Shown: positions 1-16,287 of the stretch, piece by piece
Layout: the number at the start of each line of letters is the position of its first letter
Position numbering within the stretch: the first letter of the stretch is position 1
Origin: Hormiphora californensis
Taxonomy: Eukaryota; Ctenophora; Tentaculata; Cydippida; Pleurobrachiidae
DNA: 64,000 nt
Assembly: GCA_020137815.1 (NCBI GenBank)
Contig: CM035350.1
Coordinates: 8,191,545-8,255,544 of the forward strand
Reading direction: 5' to 3'
Position numbers and translations under genes: made by a program
The notes under the pieces: generated by a model
Told to the model about the DNA's origin: nothing
Databases searched by the model: none
What the model saw: only the letters and a program-made list of their open reading frames with translations

Positions 1-136
1 CAATGTACACCCGGTGCGAAGAGGACGGTCTTATATGAGACAGAACGTCACTCTCATGTTGTGAAAGCTGGTCACCCATGATAACTGAATCTAAGTTAAT
101 TGTGTAAACTAAATCTTCCTATCACTTGCCCCGTAG

Positions 137-3757
<3,621 letters not shown>

Positions 3758-4086
3758 CGTAATACTTTCTTAGTTTTGCAAACCGCCCCCCATCCTTTGT
3801 ACCAGAAGTGTTGCCTAGCTAGAACATAACAACCAGAGGTGTAGAGTAGCTGAGAAATGTTTAGTTTTAGGAGATCGTGTGTTGATTATATTATGTAGTT
3901 GAAAAACCAATAACTTAGTTTGGAAGTAAGGGTCCACTCCTGGTCCACTAGGCACTATTTAACGGGATTGTTAATAAGCAAGAGAACGTTTTGTCACCGT
4001 TATTTGCAAATTAAAACAAAGCGTTATAATATTTAATCAGATCCCCCTTGTAGACCCCCATGGGGCCCATTAAGCCCTAGTTCCAT

Positions 4087-4180
4087 GGGCAAAATTCTGC
4101 AAAATTTAGGCTGAATTACGCCTTTTATTATCAGGCCCAACGTATGCACAAGGCGTAATTCTGCAGCGTAATTCTGCCCA
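4087..4180. repeat. Short imperfect inverted repeat
   Basis: GGGCAAAATTCTGC near the start is matched in reverse by GCGTAATTCTGCCC at the end, with GAATTACGCC and GGCGTAATTC inside. It abuts the left end of the fold-back element at 4182. The rest of 3758-4181 is the presumed exportin-7 3' untranslated and intergenic sequence, with no recognisable gene. Confidence 0.5.
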
Positions 4181-4181
4181 T

Positions 4182-5128
4182 TAGTAGAGTCGATAAGAAC
4201 ACTCACCTCCTCCGATTTCAGTAAAACTTCTCACATGCTAAAATATGATAATGGAGGTACAAATACCGCTTATTTTAGGTCCAAAAAGTTTTTGGTTCGT
4301 TAATTATCGCTAATTGAAAAACGCCAAAAATGGGCTAAAATGGCCCTTAAGGTGGATTTGAAATTTTGGAGTTGGAACTCCAGACTTCGTACAGGTGTCC
4401 GCTAGGATGCCAATATGCACCACAGGCGGGCTCAGGCCTAAATTCGTCCGAATTTTTGCGTAAGACCGGATGGCGTAAATCTTGGTCACGTGACCTCGGC
4501 TAACTTCTGAACCGCTCAAGTAAGGGATGTTTATAACCTGCTTAATCGATGCAGAATATGATGAAAATGACACGTTTTGACATCATTTTTCATCCCAGAC
4601 GCACAGGAAAGACACAAATCGCCTTACAAAATTGACGCCATCTAGTCTCCCGCTCTTTTTTTGCAAAACTCTAACTTCTGAACCGTTGAAGTAAGGGAGG
4701 TTCATAGCCTGCTTAATCGATGCAGAAAGAAAAATAAATGAGAGGAAATGGCCTTATTTTTCATCTCCGGCGTGCAGGAAAGGCACAAATAGCAAAAAAC
4801 TGATTTTTTGCCCAAATCACGTGACCAAAATTCACGCCATCCGGCCTTACGCAAAAATTCGGACGAATTTAGGCCTGAGCCCGCCTGTGGTGCATATTGG
4901 CATCCTAGCGGACACCTGTACGAAGTCTGGAGTTCCAACTCCAAAATTTCAAATCCACCTTAAGGGCCATTTTAGCCCATTTTTGGCGTTTTTCAATTAG
5001 CGATAATTAACGAACCAAAAGTTTTTCGGACCTAAAATAAGCGGTATTTGTACCTCCATTATCATATGTTAGCATGTGAGAAGTTTCACTGAAATCGGAG
5101 GAGGTGAGTGTTCTTATCGACTCTACTA
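4182..5128. mobile_element. Fold-back DNA element with ~310-bp inverted arms
   Basis: The left arm (about 4182-4497) and right arm (about 4815-5128) are near-perfect reverse complements; both termini read TAGTAGAGTCGATAAGAAC. The core holds two direct copies of a segment beginning CTAACTTCTGAACCG (near 4500 and 4670). CAT flanks both ends and may be a 3-bp target duplication. No transposase frame is present, so it is a non-autonomous fold-back/MITE-like element. A weaker outer pair, CCCTAGTTCCATG near 4075 and CATGGAACAAGGG near 5130, suggests insertion into an older inverted repeat. Confidence 0.8.
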
Positions 5129-5964
5129 CATGGAACAAGGGTGTTATCCCCCTTTTTGTTTTTACGTGCGGTGATTATTATATATAGAGGCGTGTGAACG
5201 GGGAACCAACTACTTCAACCTCAAATGTTTTTTACTGTGAGTGTGAGTGTTTTTAATACATAGAGCCGGAAAGGATATATGTTTTGTCTTGTCTCTCTCT
5301 CTATTATTCGAAGATCTCTAGCAGGAACCGACCGAATCAGGAAATACTGGTCCCTGATTGGCTGATAACCAGTCACGTGACCTAAATAACGAGTTCTGAT
5401 TGGTTGTTGGTTCCCGGGAGCGGGGAGAGAGACATGACGTGTTTCTCATTTTTTAATTTCTATAGTTTTAGTGTTTAGTAAACTTGTTTACTCACTTTTG
5501 ATTTCAGGTGTGTTTTATTCCAAACCACTGTGAGTGAAGTGCGTGTATTTGTTTGTTTGGTGTTCGGATCGTTCTTGAGTTTAAACCACTGAGATTTCCC
5601 TCCGTAATCGTTTATATTCCCTGGCTGTTGAGATGTAGCAGTCGTCTCTGATTTTCGTTGAGCTCTCATTGAGAACCATATGAGCTCGCTCTCCTCTTGT
5701 TTCTCTCTCTTCTATCTTTGCTCTTATACTCTCTCTCTCTGATTTGTCTCAGTCTGCTTCTCTTTCAACTCTCTCTATTCTCCTCATTTCTCTCTGTCCT
5801 ATTGCTAAGCAGTTTGTTTCCTATTTCCTGGCTCTAGCTCCCTCTCTCTCTCTATCATTTCCTCTCTCTCTCTGATCCCCCTCTCTACTTTCTCTGATCT
5901 CTCTCTCTCTATCTCCACTCTCTCTCACTCTATTCTTTCTCTCTCTCTCTTCTCTATTATGTTG

Positions 5965-6024
<60 letters not shown>

Positions 6025-6412
6025 TCTCTGCAGTTATAGCAGCAGCAGCCGTAGCGCTGTCTTACATCATGGAGGGAGGAGGTCACATGTAAGGTTTCAC
6101 GTGACTACTTTCCTGGTCACGTGGCTTCATCTCCCTTCCCAATATGGCATAAATGCCCGCTACCATGCCTCCTGGCTGAGCTCTCATTGGACCTCGTGAC
6201 TGGCACGTGATATGCACAGAGAGTGAGAGAGACAAGGAGAAAAGAACAAGAGAGAGAGAGAGAGAGAGAGAGTTTTGAGGCTCTGTGTGTGCTCTCATCC
6301 TTGCCGTGCGTCTCTTTGTATGTGTGTACAGTATGCCCGTTCGTTGTCCACCCCTGTCCTTTTGAGATAACTTAGCGTTTATTTAATCCTCGTTCTCCTT
6401 AGCTATTTACAC
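5129..6412. other. Intergenic, CT-rich region upstream of the CLK gene
   Basis: No coding sequence is recognised. The stretch holds many CT runs (notably 5971-6018), a GA run near 6246-6272 and CACGTG-type E-boxes (for example near 5374, 6099 and 6205). A pyrimidine tract ending in TTAG shortly before the ATG at 6413 looks like a 3' splice site, so a 5' untranslated exon of the kinase gene probably lies here. Confidence 0.5.
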
Positions 6413-9684
<3,272 letters not shown>

Positions 9685-10381
9685 GAGAACAAGTTGTAGA
9701 TTTTGTAAAATTATTTGCAATTGTTTTGAAGATCTGTTGATGAAATGTTAAGAAGAAACGCAAAGAGACTTGAAATATAATATATTGCATCAAGTGAGAT
9801 TTGACATGAGATATTGACTAATATTATGTTAACATCTAACATATTTTTTATGGTTAGAATCCACTTCGTTTAGATTTGTTTTCAAAAGAGAGGATTCAGT
9901 TGTTCGTTGGTATTTTCCATGAAATTACCACAGAACCGAAACACAAACTGTAAGACACAGATCCCCTCTTTTCACTGGAAAGTGTTGGTGGACAAGGGAG
10001 GTCTGACTCTGTAGCTACTAGCTGTCTGTCTGGTGGCACCGATCTGATTTGAGCGCACTGTTGCGTCTTGTGGCGCCACAGGTAAAAAGTCAAGGGGTGC
10101 CTCCCAATCACTGGGTAAGCTAAAGCAAGAGTGCCTGACAAGCGGTGCTTAATAAGCACTCCAAAGCCCTAAACCACACCATACCGAGGTACTAGGTAGC
10201 AAAGTGCAATGTTTAGCAGTCTGGCACCGCGGACCCCATCTGCCTCAGATGTTTAGTACCTCCGAAGTGGTTTACTGTGTAAGACAGAGCTTTTCGAGAC
10301 GAATCCAACTTAACCACTAACCAGAATTAGCTTTATAATTCTATCTCATCGGGAAGTGCCGGGTCTGGACTCTGGTACCTT

Positions 10382-10477
10382 CATTTTTTGTCATTTTTCG
10401 GTGCACGAGCCAATCAGAGGCCAGAATTTCAAATTTAGACCTCTGATTGGCTTGCAAACCCAAAAATGACCAAAAAA
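10382..10477. mobile_element. ~95-bp hairpin miniature element
   Basis: The arms ATTTTTTGTCATTTTTCGG through GCCAATCAGAGG and their near-exact reverse complement (CCTCTGATTGGC through TGACCAAAAAAT) flank an 18-bp loop. Arm length is about 38 bp. No coding capacity. Confidence 0.65.
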
Positions 10478-10953
10478 TGATTAAAAATTACGGCCTCCCG
10501 GCTCCCTTGCACCTCGGGAAGTCAGCCAGAGATCTGCGCGTGGGAGATCTCTCAGAGACGTGCGCGAGGTGGGTTAATTGGGATACACCGCGCGCTACAG
10601 CAACAACTGCAGAAAGTGTGCCATTGACCAAAAACACATGTCAATTCCCGCAGGTTTTCCAGTTCCATCGATACTCCAGAAGAGGTCAGCTGGCAGACTT
10701 CCCGAAGTCTCGGGAATGTACCTGTAAATGGTTGGTTAGGAAGGGACAGGGGACACACTGAATAACTAGCCGAGATATATGCACTCTCGGAGAAGTGGAA
10801 GTGGACTGATTTGTTATTTATTGGAAGCATCGGAAACTCCACAAGAACGTTCGTTTTATGAAGATTTTTTTGGGTTAGTTTGGGATACATGTAGTAGTGG
10901 TTGGTTATCACACCTCTGTACTCAAGGTGAGTTTGTAGTAGCGTGTTAAATGA

Positions 10954-11150
10954 AGTATGAACGTTTGCAGACTGGCGCGTTATCAAGTTGGCTGTCGCCA
11001 GCGCGAGCTGGGGACAGCCAACTGGAGTTTAATCGCCCGGCAGGGCGATTAAACTGGTTTAAATCCCGACGCCGATCCCGAGGCGCCAGCCGAGGGTGAG
11101 GGGGAGGTGATTTAAACCTATAACGCGATAGGCTAACAAACGTTCATATT
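10954..11150. mobile_element. Multi-hairpin (cloverleaf-like) miniature element
   Basis: Outer inverted arms contain TATGAACGTTTG on the left and CAAACGTTCATA on the right, about 30 bp each including GCGTTAT/ATAACGC. Between them are three separate stem-loops: 10987-11022 (GTTGGCTGTC/GACAGCCAAC), 11026-11055 (AGTTTAATCGCC/GGCGATTAAACT) and 11056-11118 (GGTTTAAATC/GATTTAAACC). The single strand could fold as an outer stem with three hairpins. Mobility is inferred from architecture only. Confidence 0.6.
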
Positions 11151-12034
11151 TTATGAAACCCGATAGTAATTACACACAAATAAGAGACACAACACAAGGT
11201 GAAACACACTAGGACTGCTGGCAATTAGTCAACAGACGCCGTGAAAATGTGTGTAGACTTAGTGTCTACTGTTCCTAACATGTTTGAGAAAGAGAGAGAA
11301 AGATTAGGGGCAATACACACTGTCAGAGGTAGTGAACAGTAAAAGAGACAATGAGAGAGAGAAATGAATGGAATGTGATTCTTTTCACTCCTTATGAGAG
11401 AGATAACATTGAAACGTGTTGCAGACATGTTTCCCCTTTCTTTTGTTGACAGAACTGTGTGTTTACACACATTTTCAATACTTAGAATTTTACACGCATG
11501 TTATTCAAATGAAGAGAAACGCGTGAAAGAGGGAACTGGTCTGTCAAACTGCGAGGAGGGTGTTAAATCTCCCAGCTGGCGGTTATCATGTGCGCGCAAA
11601 TTCTTCAAACGACCGATAAATCAGCTATCGGGTTTCATAATTAAGTAAGGAAGGGAAACCGAATACCACATCATATTATGCATAATGTATTTAGCAAGGA
11701 AATAATATTTGTGACCCGTCTCTTTTTCTTTCCTTTTCTGTCGCTCTTTCTTCTAATTTATATTCCTTTCTCGTCTTTTCTCTCCCCTACAATGTCATCC
11801 GCTTATTATAAAATCTTGCCAGCCGTTAAGCCGTTTATGCATGTTTTTGATCCCTGTGAGTTCTGTTGAATTGCTTATCCTGCGGACATATGCAGTGTCA
11901 GACGACTCAAGTGTTCTGTAACCTTCGAGAACAATCCAGCTGTGATTTCTCTCCCTTTCTCTCTCTCAACTTTAAGCAAGGAGAATCATACTTCAATCGC
12001 ATCGTATATTAATAGTCTTAGTTGTTGTCGCAAT

Positions 12035-15000
12035 ATGGTTTTCTTGAGTAAGTCTGCGTCGGTAATACATGATTTGCGGTACGATCATCTGTGTGAGGAC
12101 AAACGGCGCAAGGTATGATATCTTTACAGTCGGACCCCGATTTAGGGGCCCCCGATTTAGTGGCACCCCGATTTAGGGACAGGATTTTTTCCCCCGATAT
12201 AGGAAATTAACCTTATTTGACCCCGATTTAGTGGACACCCCGATTTAGTGGACAAGAGCCTTTCCCCCGAGGGTGTCCCTAAATCGGGGTCCGACTGTAT
12301 TTGGTTTACATCACTAGATCAAAAGTATATAACTCTGTTCACAACTCGGGTGTATGGCTAGTCGATCTGATCGATCTCTTGGGAGACCCTTGTCCCTTAT
12401 AATATAACCGCTACAAACATCTCTCCTCCTCAGTTGGCTCCCATTACGATATGCATCACGGGGGCAGCGGGACGTATAGCCTACTCCCTGATCCAGTCCC
12501 TAGCGAAGGGGGATGTGTTTGGACACGAGCAGCTCCTAGTTCTCCACCTCCTCGACATCGAGCAGAGCAAGGAAGCAATGGAGGGTGTTGCTATGGAGAT
12601 AGAGGACATGGCTAGTCACGTGGTGGAAAAGTGTGTAATCACTACCTCAATTAAGGAGGCACTATCTGGAGCTGATGTGGCAGTCCTCATTGCATCTGTA
12701 CCCCATCTACCTGGTATGGAGAGGAAGGACCTGTTGAAGGCTAATGTACGAATCTTTAAGGAGACTGGTGAGACTTTGGAGCAAGTTGCAAAGAGAAGTA
12801 TCAAAGTGCTGGTAGTGGCTAATCCGTGCAATACAAATGCTCTGATTTGTATGGAATATGCACCCTCCATCCCGCGACACCAGTTTACCGGGCTGAGCAT
12901 GCTGGATCACAATCGTACTCTTGCGCAGGTACACGTGTTCTGTCCTTGTGTAGTATCTCTCTCTCTTTCTCTCTCTCTCGGTCCACTACACGCACCACTC
13001 CCACATGGGGCCGTGAGGCCCCATGCGAGAGCAGGGTTAAATCCCCCGGACCCGGATCCTGTTGGATCTGAGGGCCCGGAGGGCTTGCGGAGTAAAGGTA
13101 GGGTAGGTAGAACAATGTACGGCAGGTCGGAAGAATCTCGACACCGAAATATATATGTATTTCAAATACATATGTATTTCAAATACACATGTCTATTTCA
13201 TCTGAAATATATATGTATTTCAAATATATATGTATTTCAAATGCTAATGAGGGGGATGGACATGTGATACGATTCTGGAACGCCTTATTAGCAGTGGGAG
13301 ACAATACGGGATATGAACCATGTGATTCGGGGAAGCTTATTAGCAGTAGGAGACGATACGAGATATGGAACATGATTCGGGGAAGCCAATCAAGAGTGTT
13401 AGACGATATGAGACACGATTCGGGGAAGGTTTCTATCGCTTTCCATCCCTATGACCCTATCCACATCGCTGTGTCTCTCTGTCTGTCTCTCTTTCTTTCG
13501 AATGAGAAAAGACAGTTGAGCTCCGTGGAAATAGGTTTCGTCGCTTTCCTAGCAGGTAGATGTAGGCGGTAAGCGGACTCTAGTGCTCAAATCACGAAAA
13601 GCGAACTCGAGATTTCGGCCGTTAGGCCGGAAACGAGAGTTTGCTGTGCCTCTTTACTCGTTTAGAAGTGTTAGGGCTGTTATTTGGGTTCGAGGTTAGG
13701 GTTTAGTGTAAAGGTTAGGGCTAGATATAGAGTCCTCCTTGGGTTTATATATAGAGTCCGTTAGCACTAGAGTCCGCCTACCAGATGTAGGCACCTAGCC
13801 TCTCGGTCGTTTCTTGCAGATTGTCGGTTTAGCTAGAGAAACCGGATTGGAAGGAGGTGGCGGCATTGAAGGACTAATGGTCAGGGAGGTCAAGAAGATA
13901 TCATCCATTCAATTCGCATGGCTAAACCATGTCTTTTCTCATATCATTCGGTAAAAAGTTATGGGTATCTCTCTTTCTCCATGTTTCTCTTTCTCCCTTC
14001 GAGAAAGTGAGAGAGAAAGAGGGAGATAGAGAAAGAAAGAGAAAGAAAGAGAGACACAGAGATGTGGATAGGGTCATAGAGATGGAAAGCGATAGAAACC
14101 TTCCCCGAATCGTGTCTCATATCGTCTAACACTCTTGATTGGCTTCCTCGAATCATGTTCCATATCTTGTATCGTCTCCTACTGCTAATAAGCTTCCCCG
14201 AATCACATGGTTCATATCCCGTATTGTCTCCCACTGCTAATAAGGCGTTCCAGAATCGTATCACATGTCCATCCCCCTCATTAGCATTTGAAATCATAGC
14301 ACTGGCAAGTGCCCCGGGCCCAAAAGGGGGGTGTGGGGGCACAGCCCCCACCAGAAACGGGGGTGTGGGGGCAGAGCCCCCACCTTAGAAATACCCTCTA
14401 ACTCAAAAACAAAAGAGAGAGCACACGCAACACTTCTACACACAAGCGCGTGAAAACCTGCCAGTGCTACAGCTATATACCATTGCAGATTTCGGGGTTT
14501 TTGATGCTTTAAAAAAGCATGTTCCAGATGAAGTAGAGAGCTGAAATTTTGTACTCTGAGGGCCCTCATATAGGAGAAGAGGCATGCAAATTTTCAGAAC
14601 GATCGGATATAAGGTAAAAATTTGCCAGAGGGGTCCCAAAATGCAAAAATGTAAGGAGGGGGAGGGGGAGGACGCTTTTTTATCTTTGAGTGTTCTCCTA
14701 AACCACAAATAGTAGAGACTTGCCGTTTGGAACAGTGGTTCCTTACATCATTGCGCTCGGTAATAGCTGTGTGAGAACTTCGAAATCGCCATAGTTCATT
14801 AATTATTCATTAATTAGTCATTAAATATTCATTTAAACCATGGTCGCGATATGACACGACTCGAAGGTCATGGAAACTTGAAACCGGTCTTATTCGACGC
14901 GGAATCGTCGATTTATGGGGGGTCTTACTCGGGACAAAAGTCTCTATCTCGCACCGTTAAGCCGTTATTTGCATATTTATGCACCTATTCACGATTTTAT

Positions 15001-16241
15001 GCATGTTTTCAATATTTTCACTTCGGCTGGTCCTAGAACGTTTTCATGGACATATTTCGACGCAAAATAGTCGATTTATAGGGGGTCATCCCCCGGACAA
15101 AAAGTCGTATCTCGCACCGTTAAGCCGTTATTTGCATATTTATGCACCGATTCATGATTTAATGCATATTCTGAATATTTCCAGTTCGGCTGGTCCTAGA
15201 ACGTTTTCATGGACATATTTCGACGCAAAATAGTCGATTTATGGGGGGTCTTACTCGGGACAAAAATCTCTATCTCGCACCGTTAAGCCGTTATTTGCAT
15301 ATTTATGCACCTATTCACGATTTTATGCATGTTTTCAATATTTTCACTTCGGCTGGTCCTAGAACGTTTTCATGGACATATTTCGACGCAAAATAGTCGA
15401 TTTATGGGGGGTCATCCCCCGGACAAAAAGTCGTATCTCGCACCGTTAAGCCGTTATTTGCATATTTATGCACCGATTCATGATTTAATGCATATTTTTA
15501 ATATTTCCACTTCGGCTGGTCCTAGAACGTTTTCATGAACATATTCCAGCGCAGAATAGTCGATTTATGGGGGGTCTTACTCGGGACAAAAATCTCTATC
15601 TCGCACCGTTAAGCCGTTATTTGCATATTTATGCACCTATTCACGATTTTATGCATGTTTTCAATATTTTCACTTCGGCTGGTCCTAGAACGTTTTCATG
15701 GACATATTTCGACGCAAAATAGTCGATTTATGGGGGGTCAGTCCCCCTGGACAAAAAGTCGTATCTCGCACCGTTAAGCCGTTATTTGCATATTTATGCA
15801 CCGATTCATGATTTAATGCATATTTTTAATATTTCCACTTCGGCTGGTCCTAGAACGTTTTCATGAACATATTCCAGCGCAGAATAGTCGATTTATGGGG
15901 GGTCGTCCCCCTGACAAAAAGTCGTATCTCTCACCGTTTAGTCGTTATTCGCATATTTATGAACTATTCAAATTCGAAAATATGCAGAAATCAGGAAAAA
16001 AATAGCTTTTTCTATTTTACACCAAAAAGAACAGAAATTAAGTCCAAAAACCAATTAAATAAATTAGTTTGGATGCCCGGGCCCATGTGGTGTCACGGGG
16101 GTAACACCTTTAGGCTACTGTCATAAATCATGGATATCGAGAGAGATAAAGGCAAAGGAAATTAAGATAGAAAGAGTGATATATAATCAAGAAAGACGGA
16201 GCTGGAGAGAGAAAAATGAGAGATATAGTGGAAGAAACAGT

Positions 16242-16287
<46 letters not shown>

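Larger units (their letters stand above)
9685..12034. other. Intergenic region between CLK and MDH genes
   Basis: No protein gene recognised. It holds the inverted-repeat elements listed separately at 10382-10477 and 10954-11150, plus AT-rich sequence just after the CLK stop that probably serves as its 3' untranslated region. Confidence 0.6.
13234..14295. mobile_element. Fold-back element with ~260-bp arms
   Basis: 13234-13500 and 14020-14295 are reverse complements with only a few differences. Both arms start TTTCAAATGCTAATGAGG and carry repeated GATTCGGGGAAG blocks. Both arms happen to stay open in one frame, but the peptide resembles no family I know. The interior holds a nested element (13568-13782) and an exon-like segment (13820-13954). 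No transposase seen. Confidence 0.8.

Noticed and set aside
13189-13572. Related open frames in both fold-back arms (also 13959-14351, minus)
   Set aside because: The same peptide appears because the arms are inverted copies; no known domain, and one arm runs into microsatellite.
14979-15538. Repeated open frames with HLFTILCMFSIF-type peptides
   Set aside because: They follow the 163-bp satellite period and are by-products of the repeat.
14868-15958. CRISPR-like array; also 28137-28892 and 30548-31153
   Set aside because: Units are contiguous tandem repeats without unique spacers, in animal introns and intergenic DNA.
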